The position numbers and the translations under genes are program-made. Below the pieces are notes generated by a model, which saw only the letters and a list, made by a program, of their open reading frames with translations, had not been told where the DNA came from and did no database searches. Of a stretch of 64,000 bases of DNA, positions 46,460 through 55,077 are shown piece after piece (positions within the stretch are counted from its first letter, which is position 1; each line of letters starts with the position of its first letter). The stretch is from NCBI GenBank assembly GCA_963787425.1, contig CAWBCV010000018.1, forward strand, positions 1-64,000, read 5' to 3'. The stretch comes from AP-15 sp963787425. Lineage in GTDB: Bacteria; Pseudomonadota; Alphaproteobacteria; ATCC43930; CGMCC-115725.

Positions 46460-47252
46460 TCATCGTTTGCCATCTTCCACCCCTGTCAAGCCTACTGGGA
46501 GCTTTGTTCTGCTGTTGCGGTGGACCCGATTGAGCTGTTCCTGCGTCAGGCCTTCGACGCCATCCAGGTAGGCATCCGACAAATCCGCGCCGTCGAGCCT
46601 TGCTAACCGCAGATACGCGCCGCGCAAATCGGCACCCCGCAGCGACGCCCCGACCAGGAACGCACCACCAAGCCGGGCATCACGGAGGTCGGCCGCGTCC
46701 AGCTTTGCATGACGGAATCCGGCGCCACGCAGGTTCGCCTTACGGAGGTCCGTCCCGATGAGCACGGCGGCATCGAGCTGAGCGCCGCTCATGTCCGCTT
46801 CACGCAGGCAGGCGCCACGCAGCGTCACGTTGGCCATCAGCGCGAACTCCATCTCGGCTTTGGCTAGACAGGCGTCCTCGAGGCTGGCCGAGACGAGGTT
46901 CGCCCCCGCTTAGGCGCGCCCGGGATAGGTCCGCACGGTCGAAGGACGCCCGCTCCGCAACGGCGCCGGTCAGGTTCGCACTTTGGAGATGAGCTCCAGT
47001 GAAGTCAGCCCCTCGGAGCACGGCCCGGTCCATCTTGATGCCGCGCAGGTTAAGGCCCGAGAAATCTCGCCCGGTCAGATCGGCTGATGAGAAATTCGCG
47101 CGGTGGCCTTGGTGGTATTCCGTCTCGAGGTACAACCGGTGCTCCGCCAGCGCCCGCTCGATCTCGTCGAGTGAAAGCACGCGGACAGGTGTGCGGGCTG
47201 AAGGGTCGGCCATTCCGGCGAAGGGTGATTGCGGTCTGTCGGTCTCGCCCAT
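46460..47252 (-). pseudogene. Pentapeptide repeat protein, one frameshift
   Basis: Start MGETDRPQSPFAGMADPSAR, a helical lead (RVLSLDEIERALAEHRLYLE), then A(D/N)LXX repeats: ANFSSADLTGRDFSGLNLRG, ADFTGAHLQSANLTGA, then after the shift ADLRDARLGGAFLVGASLRG ADLRGAYLRLARLDGADLSD AYLDGV. An extra G in a short G run near 46908 shifts the frame; restoring it joins ANLVSASLEDACL. The full protein would be about 260 residues folding as a right-handed quadrilateral beta-helix. Function is unknown. Confidence 0.75.
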
Positions 47253-47600
47253 GGCGCGATCTTACTCCGAAGTGCGGACGACGAAACGGGACGAGCGCGG
47301 CGTTGTCTTTAAATCAACAGACCACGGCAAATTAACAGACCACGGCCGGAACCCCGGCTAGCCAGAGGTCTCGGAGGCCGAGATGTCCCAGTTGTCACTC
47401 GCGCGCGATATGTAAGCAGAAATTCCGATCGCTTTATCCCAATACCGAGTAACCGCTTCGATCTCTATGCGCGCGCGAGTGACATTCGGGATATTTCGAA
47501 GGGGCGTCCTGAGCAGGGTCAAGGCCAGCGACGTCGGCTTGACGGCGGGTTGGGGTGTATGCGCTGATCCCAGGTCCTTGCTTCTCATCGGAGAAAGCCC
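47253..47600. other. Intergenic, no gene seen
   Basis: About 350 bp upstream of the class II aldolase gene and of the divergent pentapeptide pseudogene. It presumably holds both promoters. A small tandem (CAGACCACGGC..AACAGACCACGGC) lies near 47330. Confidence 0.4.
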
Positions 47601-48365
47601 ATGGCATCAACTGTGATGGCTATGCCCTCTACGCGCATGAGCGAGGCGGAATGGCAGACCCGGCTTGACCTTGCCGCGTGCTACCGTCTTGTCGACCTTT
47701 TTGGATGGTCGGACCTGGTTAACACTCGCATCACGGCGCGCGTGCCGGGGCAGCACGACCATTTTCTGATCAACCCTTACGGCCTCCTGTTCGACGAGGT
47801 TACCGCGTCGTCGCTGGTTAAGGTCGATGCCGAGGGCAACAAGGTCGAGCCATCAGAATCCGAGGTCAACAGCGGCGGGTTCGCGATACCGAGCATGATC
47901 CATATGGCGCGGCCAGAGGTCGGTTGCGTGCTCCACACCCACTCGATTGCCGGCTGTGCCGTATCGATGCAAAGGGATGGGCTGCTGCCGCTTAACCAGC
48001 ACGCCCTACAGGTGATCGGTGACGTCGCCTATCACGACTACGAGGGCACGGGCCGAAACCCCGAGGAACGAGCACGCCTCCTCGCCGATCTCGGTCATCG
48101 CCATATCCTGGTCCTGCGCAACCACGGTTTGCTGATCGTCGGCACAAGCGTCGCCGCGGCCTTTGTCTCCACCTATCGCATGGAGCGGGCCTGTGTGATG
48201 CAACTCGCCTTCCAGCAATCGGGCGCCGCCTTCCACCCGATCACCGACGAGGTCGTCAGCGCCGCCTATAACCGCCCCACCCGCGGCCGTAACGAACCAG
48301 CCAAGTTCGAATGGCCGGCTCTGCTGCGCAAGCTCGACCGGATCGACCCGTCCTACAAGCAGTAG
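47601..48365 (+). CDS. Class II aldolase/adducin family protein
   Basis: Intact 254 residues, with GGAG 7 bases before the ATG. The fold is clear from ITARVPGQHDHFLINPYGLL FDEVTASSLVKVD. HTHSIAGCAVS carries the HxH metal ligands and RNHGLLIVGTSVAAAF the third His. These zinc enzymes cleave or epimerise phosphosugars or act as decarboxylases; many bacterial members of this subgroup are uncharacterised. No sugar kinase or transporter is adjacent, so no pathway can be assigned. It stands alone just upstream of an MDR tail fragment and the tRNA-Arg relic. Confidence 0.9.
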   Translation: MASTVMAMPSTRMSEAEWQTRLDLAACYRLVDLFGWSDLVNTRITARVPGQHDHFLINPYGLLFDEVTASSLVKVDAEGNKVEPSESEVNSGGFAIPSMIHMARPEVGCVLHTHSIAGCAVSMQRDGLLPLNQHALQVIGDVAYHDYEGTGRNPEERARLLADLGHRHILVLRNHGLLIVGTSVAAAFVSTYRMERACVMQLAFQQSGAAFHPITDEVVSAAYNRPTRGRNEPAKFEWPALLRKLDRIDPSYKQ

Positions 48366-48461
48366 CCGGAGGACGATCCCGCCGGCTGCGGTGAACGGAG
48401 CGGCGGGCAAGGGCAGCAAGTTATCGTCCTGAAAACATCCAGGGAGGGGAAGATGGAAGCC

Positions 48462-48548
48462 TATCGCATGCCGCGGCCCTCGAAATGCCGATAGGCCGCC
48501 TTAGCCTCGACGAACGGAAATGTCTGATCGAGCACTTCCAAAATTCCC
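48462..48548 (-). pseudogene. MDR (quinone oxidoreductase) C-terminal scrap
   Basis: Minus-strand residues LEVLDQTFPFVEAKAAYRHF EGRGM match the end of MDR-type oxidoreductases (VIDRTFPFxEAxxAYRyFE). About 29 residues are recognisable. It does not derive from the gene at 3964, whose tail reads VIDRTFTFDEMADVHRYLEQ. Confidence 0.45.
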
Positions 48549-48602
48549 AAGGCTAATCGGCTAATCGCGGTACGAGGGCGCTTCGAGGCTTGCGACAAAC
48601 CT

Positions 48603-48652
48603 CTGCTCTCCGAAGGCAGAGGTCGTGAGTTCGAATCTCGCCGGGTGCGCCA
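48603..48652 (+). pseudogene. 3' half of tRNA-Arg(CCG), probable attachment-site relic
   Basis: Anticodon arm CTGCT-CTCCGAA-GGCAG with anticodon CCG at 48610-48612, then the variable loop AGGTC. The T-arm GTGAG-TTCGAAT-CTCGC is perfectly paired (one G-T), and the acceptor 3' strand CGGGTGC with G-CCA ends at 48652. No matching 5' strand (GCACCCG) or D-arm exists upstream. Tyrosine recombinases commonly integrate at tRNA 3' ends and leave exactly this kind of duplicate, so it likely marks one edge of an integrated element. Confidence 0.75.
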
Positions 48653-49047
48653 TCTCTTCAATCACTTAGATAATCCCGCCGCCGCCCGTGTCCCGGTTGT
48701 GTCCCGGCCGCGTGCGTGCGCGCTGCGATCATGTGCCGCGCCGAATCCATGCTTTCGATATCCGTCGAGCGGCACCGTCGCTCAGCCGTGGGCGAAATTC
48801 TGGTGCCAGGCAAGGGCCGTGAGGGAGGGGGGCGATCAGCCGCTATGTCTGCCGGGAATCGCTTGCGGAGAGGCGCCGGAGCCGGTCGAACGGGGCGGGC
48901 GCGATCGGCAGGGGGCAGGGGGCTGCCATTCAAGGTAGGGGCTTCGCCAATTGCCAGAGCGGTGACATTTTGATCCGGCGCCTACACGTCAAAAGTCGCA
49001 GTCTGGGCGTTATGGAAAATCAGCGCTGAATTTAAACGCCTGGTCAA
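48653..49047. other. Intergenic after the tRNA relic, no gene seen
   Basis: The sequence begins with GTGTCCCGGTTGTGTCCCGG, a short direct repeat. No integrase gene is found on either side within the window. Confidence 0.4.
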
Positions 49048-49977
49048 TCATTGCAGCGGCACGAAAAGCTCTAGGGAGGTCTTGACGAGTTTTAATGCGA
49101 TCCCAATTGGCAGAAGTAACATCCCAATCCATGCTAATCGATTGCTTCCAGCGGAATTGGTTCTCTCTTTCATATTGAGGAATTCGTGAACAACTTCAAA
49201 TCGATTAACCAGTTGTTCAATGGGTGACCGTTCACTCGCGAGCTCGCCTCCATTTGGCGATGCTAGGCCTAGTTTGGCTCCTATATCGGGCAGGTCTTCT
49301 ATGATGTGATCGAGGAATTCTCGATCAGTTACGACCGCGCTCAAGATATATTCTTTGAGGTCTGGTGCATGCACTATTTTGGCCACCTTGTCACAATATT
49401 GTGGGGTAAAGTAAAAATTTGTGTTTTCGGAGAATATCCATAAGAATCTTGTCTCAACATGCTTCCTAGTTCCACGATTAATACATTCGTCTTCAAGATA
49501 GGATTTGGCAACTCGCTTGATTTGACCTACAAGATAGGTTTCATCACCCTGAAGCCATGTCACGTAGTCGGCCACACGGGGTGCATAGACGAATATTTGG
49601 AGTAAACTTCCTGAAACAACCACAGTGTAGGCGTATTCGAGATATTTTGGAACGCTCTTCGACAAGTGACGGCCACTCTGAGCGCGCACAGATTCGCATC
49701 CAAAGATAATTAAATGGAACAGCACCACAGCCACGATCGTGTAAGCAAAGTAAACCGCCCATAGTAAGGTCGGCGCAAGTAAGACGGGAAGCAAAAAGTA
49801 TGCCGTGACGATAAATACTAATGCTGTGAATGTTATGAGTGGCCCCCAACTACTGGTCATCGGCGGCGCAAGTAGGACGGAAAGCAAAAAGTATGCCGTG
49901 ACGATAAATACTAATGCTGTGAATGTTATGAGTGGCCCCGCTGTGAATGTTATGAGTGGCCCCCAACTACCGGTCAT
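49048..49977 (-). CDS. Membrane protein with nested N-terminal tandem duplications
   Basis: Intact, 309 residues, AT-richer than its neighbours. The N-terminal part has repeated hydrophobic helices: GPLITFTALVFIVTAYFLLS VLLAPP and again GPLITFTALVFIVTAYFLLP VLLAP, plus TLLWAVYFAYTIVAVVLFHL IIFG. A soluble middle region follows (RVADYVTWLQGDETYLVGQI KRVAKSYLEDECI, KDLKEYILSAVV-like), and a C-terminal helix (LAWIGMLLLPIGIALKLVK). DNA duplications of 93 bp and 24 bp, both multiples of three, create the extra helices. The unduplicated protein would be about 270 residues. I recognise no family; base composition and the nearby tRNA relic suggest horizontal transfer. Confidence 0.65.
   Translation of the reverse strand: MTGSWGPLITFTAGPLITFTALVFIVTAYFLLSVLLAPPMTSSWGPLITFTALVFIVTAYFLLPVLLAPTLLWAVYFAYTIVAVVLFHLIIFGCESVRAQSGRHLSKSVPKYLEYAYTVVVSGSLLQIFVYAPRVADYVTWLQGDETYLVGQIKRVAKSYLEDECINRGTRKHVETRFLWIFSENTNFYFTPQYCDKVAKIVHAPDLKEYILSAVVTDREFLDHIIEDLPDIGAKLGLASPNGGELASERSPIEQLVNRFEVVHEFLNMKERTNSAGSNRLAWIGMLLLPIGIALKLVKTSLELFVPLQ
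49771..49963. repeat. Nested tandem duplications (93 bp and 24 bp)
   Basis: Two units of 93 bp start at 49771 and 49864 (GGCGCAAGTARGACGGRAAG CAAAAAGTATGCCGTGACG). In the second unit a 24-bp segment (GCTGTGAATGTTATGAGTGG CCCC) is itself doubled at 49916 and 49940. Near identity suggests recent events. Both keep the reading frame of the membrane-protein gene. Confidence 0.85.
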
Positions 49978-50013
49978 CGATTTTGATCTGCTCTCATGGG
50001 TCTAATGGCGCTG

Positions 50014-50442
50014 TCAAAGCCGCGAAATCGTGCTTTTGCCGACGTGGTAGCTGCGCGCCAGTTCGGCGAGCGTGGCACCTTCGGCCCGGCGCTTGCGGGC
50101 CTCGGCCTGCTGCTCGGCGGTCAATTTCGGTTTCCGGCCCATGCGCTGCCCGCGCTTCTGCGCCCGGCTGCGGCCCTCGGCGGTGCGGGTGCGGATAAGA
50201 TCGCGCTCCACGTCCGCGAGACCGCCGAGAACGGCAATCATCAAGCGTCCGGTGCTGGTGCCGATGTCGGCCCACGGCTCGGCGAGTGATTGAAATTGCG
50301 CCTTGGCGTCCACGATGCGCTTGACGACCATGAACAGGTCGGGGGTGGATCGGGCCCGCCGGTCAAGCCGCGTCACGTCGCTGAGCGCCGAGGACAAGAT
50401 TGTCGAGCATTTGGCGAAGCTGAATACTCCGCTTTGCCGCAA
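50014..50442 (-). pseudogene. Tn3-type resolvase/invertase, 5'-truncated
   Basis: Retains DVTRLDRRARSTPDLFMVVK RIVDAKAQFQSLAEPWADIG TSTGRLMIAVLGGLADVERD LIRTRTAEGRSRA, then the C-terminal HTH ATLAELARSYHVGKSTISRL. The N-terminal portion with the catalytic serine is missing: upstream residues (MRQSGVFSFAKC) are unrelated. This is the remains of a small serine recombinase from a transposon. Confidence 0.75.
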
Positions 50443-50538
50443 ATTACCAACGTGAGGCGATCACCTCGGCCGACGGAACAGTATGGGTAGCCTCGCCCAA
50501 GCCTTCGCCACGGCCAATCGCGACCCCATATCGGGGCC

Positions 50539-50736
50539 ATGCACCTTAACGACGAAGAAGCCGCCGCTCTAACCCAACAGCTACACGACATCGTCGAGCA
50601 CGACCGCTACCCGTTCTCGCCGCGCATCCGCACGCTGAGGGGCATTCTCGCGAAGATCAGACCGGAGCCGGTTCGCGAGCCCTTGCCGCCGCCGAAGGTG
50701 TATGCGCCGCCGCGCGCCAAAAGACGGCGGGGTTAG
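50539..50736 (+). CDS. Small conserved hypothetical protein
   Basis: 65 residues: MHLNDEEAAALTQQLHDIVE, then SPRIRTLRGILAKIRPEPVR EPLPPPKVYAPPRAKRRRG. I recall this pattern (MHLTDEEAAAL...SPRI.TL..I..K.RPEP) from many Bradyrhizobium-type genomes, where it is a short cytosolic protein with a basic tail. Function is unknown; the basic C-terminus may contact nucleic acid. No clear ribosome site is visible. Confidence 0.6.
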   Translation: MHLNDEEAAALTQQLHDIVEHDRYPFSPRIRTLRGILAKIRPEPVREPLPPPKVYAPPRAKRRRG

Positions 50737-50849
50737 GTCAATCCCAAAAAAAAACCTGTTCGCGAACCGTGTGGGAGCGCCCCTTTGATCCGAATGTGAG
50801 CGCGGCATACCATCGGCAGAGGCGTACCGCGCATCAGGCCGTCACATGC

Positions 50850-51563
50850 TCAAGGCGCGACGTTGTTTGTGTTGTTGCAGCCCATTCCGATGATGAGGTT
50901 GGCCTCGTTATGTACGGCCGTGTTGTCGGTGAAGTTAGAGGGACAAGCCACGTCAAATCCGACGCGAAAGTTGGCCATGGCTGTATTGCCGATCACAGTG
51001 CTCCCCTCGCCGACGCAAATCCCTCCGCGGTTGCCCGTGGCGTAGTTGCCAGTTACCGTGCCAGTGGAGGAAATCCCGCAGCTGTTAAATCCCGACACAT
51101 TATTGCCCTTCACGATCCCCGTGGCGGCTATCCCAAAATCACTGGAGGGGGAAATGCTCCCGATAACGCGCAATCCCTCAACGATCGAGTTGGCGCCCTC
51201 AAGATCTACCCCGAAACCAAAACCCCCGATCGATCCGTTGCGCACGGTGATGCCCGTCGTATCATTCCCGGCCTGTATCGCCACTGTAGGATTGCCGGGT
51301 TCTTGCCCGCTAGGCTTGCTGATCGTGAAACCGACGAGGTCGATCGTGACGAAGTTGGCGGTAATCGACAGGCAGGTGCCGAGGGTGCCCGTGAAGGTGA
51401 GATTGTTGACGAGCGTATACGAGCCCGGCTGACTAATCGTTTGGCATTTCTCGATTTCGATCGGTCCTTCTCGTGCATCTTGTGCTTGCGCGCTGGGCCA
51501 AGATGCGGCCGATACTGCGCCAAGAGCGAGCGCGATTGGAAAAAGCGCGGCTGGTCTTCTCAT
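50850..51563 (-). CDS. Secreted parallel beta-helix repeat protein
   Basis: Intact 237 residues from ATG at 51563, with GGGGAG about 6 bases upstream. The signal peptide MRRPAALFPIALALGAVSAA ends near AQAQDA. The body has right-handed beta-helix rungs (GITVRNGSIGGFGFGVDLEG, IAATGIVKGNNVSGFNSCGI, STVIGNTAMANFRVGFDVAC), Asn/Gly-rich as in pectate-lyase-like or NosD-type repeats. Six or so cysteines may form disulfides. No catalytic residues can be picked out; a structural or surface role is possible. It is located in the accessory segment without operon partners. Confidence 0.75.
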   Translation of the reverse strand: MRRPAALFPIALALGAVSAASWPSAQAQDAREGPIEIEKCQTISQPGSYTLVNNLTFTGTLGTCLSITANFVTIDLVGFTISKPSGQEPGNPTVAIQAGNDTTGITVRNGSIGGFGFGVDLEGANSIVEGLRVIGSISPSSDFGIAATGIVKGNNVSGFNSCGISSTGTVTGNYATGNRGGICVGEGSTVIGNTAMANFRVGFDVACPSNFTDNTAVHNEANLIIGMGCNNTNNVAP

Positions 51564-51877
51564 CTGTACTCCCCAGGATTGTACATCGTGCCGAATGCGT
51601 CTTATCGCGTAGCACTTTTTCACACAAAGATGATAGAATAGTGCGCGGGTGAAATCCGGCCCGCCGATGACGCTGGGTGGCGCCGTCGCTGCCCGCGTCC
51701 GGCTGATCGTCTGGGTGCAAGGATTGCCCGCATCAAGCCGAGCCCGACCCGGCGAGATGGCCCAGCGGTACGGTGCCCGAAACGGCAGTGCTGGATTGGC
51801 GCGAGCGGCTGGTCTGCTCCAAATGCGGCAGGTCGGCATGGTTATCTCAGGCGATAGGCGCCAATCGGACGGCTAGA

Positions 51878-51964
51878 CTAGCGCTTCAGCGCCGATAGCA
51901 ACATCATCAAGATCAAGAACCCGAGGACTGCCCAGAACGTCCATTCAGGGGCTTCGCCATACAT
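51878..51964 (-). CDS. 28-residue membrane peptide ORF
   Basis: MYGEAPEWTFWAVLGFLILM MLLSALKR: one transmembrane helix with a basic end. The start lies 6 bp after the stop of the upstream small gene, suggesting coupling. It is too short for family assignment, but composition is convincingly membrane-like. Confidence 0.4.
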   Translation of the reverse strand: MYGEAPEWTFWAVLGFLILMMLLSALKR

Positions 51965-51969
51965 AGGCG

Positions 51970-52173
51970 CTACCGCCAGCCGTTGTCGAAACGGTCCGCC
52001 CGATACTCGAATGTAGCCGCGAGCTGCACGAGTTCGCCGCGCCCGGTGCGGAAACGGCATCGCCATGCGAGTTCGCGGAGTTGGCCGGCGATCTCCCGGT
52101 AATGATTGCCGCCGAGAAGGGCGACAGCTGGCGCGTCAGTACGATGCAATTTTTCAGAGTGTTTGTCTGGCAT
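51970..52173 (-). CDS. Small conserved hypothetical protein
   Basis: 67 residues ending GNHYREIAGQLRELAWRCRF and LVQLAATFEYRADRFDNGWR. The pattern HYREIAxxLRELAxxCRF...ELLxLAxxFExRAD recalls very common short helical proteins of Rhizobiales with unknown function. It forms a pair with the 28-residue membrane ORF downstream. Confidence 0.55.
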   Translation of the reverse strand: MPDKHSEKLHRTDAPAVALLGGNHYREIAGQLRELAWRCRFRTGRGELVQLAATFEYRADRFDNGWR

Positions 52174-52234
52174 CTGCTCGGAATGCCAGAAAGCGATTAC
52201 TCGGCCGTTAAAAGACGGCTCAAATGCTGGTTAA

Positions 52235-52490
52235 TTGCTGGTTTCAGCCTGGCGACCGCACGCCCGCCGCTCCCATCCGTCCTTAGCCCTCGCGTCGCGA
52301 ACCGTCTGCCATTGGAGATTTGAAACCGCGTCGGGCCGCCACAGGCGAGCGGCTTTATGTGATCCTTGCGGTAGCCGGGGCAAGCGCCGCTGGTTCTGCC
52401 GGTGGAGGGGCAAGGAAGCTCCCGTTGAAACTCCCGTGTCACCTCTCTGGATCGGTACTCTCCCGCCGAGGCGACATTCGGCAGGACGGT
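52235..52490 (-). pseudogene. HNH endonuclease-type protein, frameshifted fragment
   Basis: CPSTGRTSGACPGYRKDHIK PLACGG followed, after a shift near 52335, by PDAVSNLQWQTVRDARAKD. This is an HNH motif of the small secreted type (H of KDHI/KPL, N of SNLQW). The N-terminus and probable signal peptide are not recognisable, and the IS256-type element lies just upstream. Confidence 0.6.
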
Positions 52491-52594
52491 GTATGCGGGT
52501 AGTGTCCGGGAAGTTCTGCAAAAGCCGCTGAGGCGGATGGTCATGGTATGCGGGTGATGCGCAATCACCGGATCCTTTGGCGAGGATGCACACC

Positions 52595-53791
52595 ATGACC
52601 AAGAGGCACGGTAAATCTGGGACGATCGACGTCAAAGCCCTTCTGAGGGAGGACGAGGAGTTTCTGCGGGCGCTGGTGCGGACGGCGCTGCAGGAGGTGC
52701 TCGAAGCGGAGATGACGGAGGCCTTGGGCGCCGAGAAGGGCGAACGGGCGGCGGGCCGACAGGGCTACCGGTCGGGCTATTACGGGCGGACATTGATCAC
52801 GCGGGTCGGCAAGCTGGAGCTGCGGGTTCCGCAGGATCGAACCGGGCGGTTCTCGACCGAGCTGTTTGAACGCTATCAGCGCTCGGAGCGGGCGCTCGTG
52901 GCGGCTCTGGCGGAGATGTACGTGCAAGGGGTTTCGACCCGCAAAGTGAAGGCGATTACCGAGGAGCTGTGCGGCCACAGCTTTTCGGCTTCGTCGATCA
53001 GTGCAATGAACCAGGGGCTGGATGCGAGTTTGGCGCAATTTGCCGGTCGCCCCTTGGCCGAAGCCTTCCCCTATCTGATCCTCGACGCGCGCTATGAGCG
53101 GGTGCGCGAGGCCGGCGTGATCACCAGCCAGGCGGTGCTGATCGCGATCGGGATCGACTGGGACGGCCGCCGTCAAGTGCTGGCGGTCGAGCTCGCCAAC
53201 CGCGAGAGCCGGTCGAGCTGGCGCGATTTCCTGCTCGGGCTGAAGGCCCGTGGTCTGCATGGCGTCGAATTTGTCGTGGCCGACGATCATGCCGGCCTGC
53301 GGGCAGCACTGCGCGAGGTTCTCGCGGAGGCGGCCTATCAGCGCTGCTACGTGCATTTCCTGCGCAACGCGCTCGATCACGTGCCGCGCAAGGTCGACGA
53401 CGACTGCCTGCAGGAGTTGCGCTGGTTATATGACCGACGCGATCTCACCGAGGCGCGCCGGGATCTGGCGGCCTGGCTCGCCAAGTGGTCGGGCAAATAC
53501 TCAAAGCTCACCGGCTGGGTCGAAGACAACATCGACGAGACGTTGACCTTTTACCGGCTGCCGCGGCAGCACCATAAGCATCTCAAATCGACCAACATGC
53601 TGGAGCGCCTCAACGAGGAAATCAGGCGCCGCACCCATGTCGTGCGCATCTTCCCCAATGGCGAGAGCTGCCTGCGGCTGGTGCGGGCACTGGCGGTCGA
53701 GACCCACGAGAACTGGCTCGAGCAACATCGCTACCTCAACATGGACGATCTGCGCGAGCACAAGAAGGAGGCACTGCGACGTGCGGCCTGA
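52595..53791 (+). CDS. IS256-family transposase (second type)
   Basis: Intact, about 398 residues, starting MTKRHGKSGTIDVKALLRED (GAGG about 10 bases upstream). Mutator-family residues are present: PYLILDARYERVREAGVITS (first Asp), FVVADDHAGLRAALREVL (second Asp), RCYVHFLRNALDHVPRK and STNMLERLNEEIRRRTHVVR IFPNGES (Glu). The left end is probably near 52500 (TGTCCGGGAAGTTCTGCAAA). No matching right end is seen: 18 bp after the stop the 154-bp dispersed repeat begins. The element may be 3'-truncated or use that repeat as its end. Confidence 0.9.
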   Translation: MTKRHGKSGTIDVKALLREDEEFLRALVRTALQEVLEAEMTEALGAEKGERAAGRQGYRSGYYGRTLITRVGKLELRVPQDRTGRFSTELFERYQRSERALVAALAEMYVQGVSTRKVKAITEELCGHSFSASSISAMNQGLDASLAQFAGRPLAEAFPYLILDARYERVREAGVITSQAVLIAIGIDWDGRRQVLAVELANRESRSSWRDFLLGLKARGLHGVEFVVADDHAGLRAALREVLAEAAYQRCYVHFLRNALDHVPRKVDDDCLQELRWLYDRRDLTEARRDLAAWLAKWSGKYSKLTGWVEDNIDETLTFYRLPRQHHKHLKSTNMLERLNEEIRRRTHVVRIFPNGESCLRLVRALAVETHENWLEQHRYLNMDDLREHKKEALRRAA

Positions 53792-53809
53792 CCCCCGACC
53801 CGTTCAGCC

Positions 53810-53963
53810 TAGCACCGTGCTCGCTCTGTCAAGGACGCTGCGCGCCGGCTCCGCCGGTGCCGCCGCATTCGCGGCGGCATCCTTGACTGCCGCTGCGCGC
53901 GGCGCTCTGCCGGTAGGCAGGTCGGGACGAAGGGATGGTCATTTCCGATCGAACAAAGGGATG
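53810..53963 (+). repeat. 154-bp dispersed repeat, copy B
   Basis: TAGCACCGTGCTCGCTCTGT to CGATCGAACAAAGGGAT, about 92% identical by hand alignment to 13115-13268. It follows the IS256-type transposase stop by 18 bp. Its inner palindrome (GGTGCCGCCGCATTCGCGGC GGCATCC) is kept. Confidence 0.75.
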
Positions 53964-54110
53964 CTGCTCTAGTGACCTGAATGAACCACCGCACCCTAAC
54001 CATGACCAATTTGCTGTATGCGCCACCGGGGGGAGCCGCGCTTAATGCCTTGGGAAGCGCCGCTCGCGGGAGAGGATGACAGTGCTCAGTAGGTCAAGGC
54101 CGGGTCCAAC

Positions 54111-54668
54111 TCAGTTTGGCGTCGATCGCTGAAAGGCGTTCACCACCCAACACACGGCCAGGCCGATCACAAATGCGAGCGTGGGAACTCCAACGAAGCC
54201 TTTTCCGATATCGAAATAGTTCGGGGCGAAAGACCCTCCTCCGAAGACAGCACGTGCGAAAAAACCACAACTATATGAATAGCAAGGCAAAATCGCAAAT
54301 TCTAATGTGCAGAGTATTATCCAACCTGCTGAGATTAATACCCAAATACGGAGTAAACCTCTTTGGAAAAGCCCGCTCCTCGTGGTCGCTTGTGGACGAT
54401 TTACCAACAGCTCAAGGACAATCAGGATCGAAGTTATACTTGTGCCCATCACAGTACCCAACTCGGCTGCGAAGTTAACTAATGAATGGGGACTTAGATG
54501 GCTTTCGAAGAATAAAAAGTAACCGATGTTACTTGCTAGGCTAATCAATCCCCAAACGATTGCGTTGAGACGATAGGTCCTTTTCACGCACACCGCGAGC
54601 AGAACTGGCTGTATAATGAATAACATCACCAACAGACAAGAGGTCAACAGGAAATCCAATAAGGTCAT
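54111..54668 (-). CDS. AT-richer integral membrane protein, hypothetical
   Basis: Intact 185 residues with about five membrane helices: LLTSCLLVMLFIIQPVLLAV, IVWGLISLASNIGYFLFFES, SITSILIVLELLV, IWVLISAGWIILCTLEFAIL and LAFVIGLAVCWVVNAF. There are few charged residues and no known motif. Codon use and base composition differ from the GC-rich core genes and resemble the membrane gene at 49048 and the RelA/SpoT gene. It is divergent from the RelA/SpoT gene, about 400 bp apart. Function is unknown. Confidence 0.6.
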   Translation of the reverse strand: MTLLDFLLTSCLLVMLFIIQPVLLAVCVKRTYRLNAIVWGLISLASNIGYFLFFESHLSPHSLVNFAAELGTVMGTSITSILIVLELLVNRPQATTRSGLFQRGLLRIWVLISAGWIILCTLEFAILPCYSYSCGFFARAVFGGGSFAPNYFDIGKGFVGVPTLAFVIGLAVCWVVNAFQRSTPN

Positions 54669-55077
54669 CAGCTAAGTCTTTGCTCTTCGGCAACCCGTCG
54701 CGGATTTCGGCCCGTATACGGCGCATAAAATCGTTAAGTAAACAATAAGTCACAGGTGATGTGGGAGAGGGCTATTTACTTCCAGATATGGTTAACGGCG
54801 TCCCGGGAACCCAGCGCGCGTGAGGCGATGGGCCGAAGATTTTCTTGGTGGTGGACACGTTTTGCCTGGATCCTCGGCGGTGCTGGCTCCGCCCACTCAC
54901 GGGCCGGTTACCGCGGAATGCGGATCAAAAATGGGGTCCGGGTCGCTACCTGGTCATCCAGGGATGGATGGTCCGGCGATGCGAGGCCGGATGCGGAGTG
55001 GATACACTGAGCCCTCTCCAAAGGCCGTACAGGGACGCACCATTCACTCCCGACACCACTCATGTTAGAATACCCCC
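54669..55077. other. Intergenic between membrane gene and RelA/SpoT-domain gene
   Basis: About 400 bp divergent promoter region. No gene is recognised. A short motif CCGCCCACTCACGGGCC near 54890 recurs as CCGCCCACTCATGGGCC near 56278, bracketing the RelA/SpoT gene. Confidence 0.4.
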
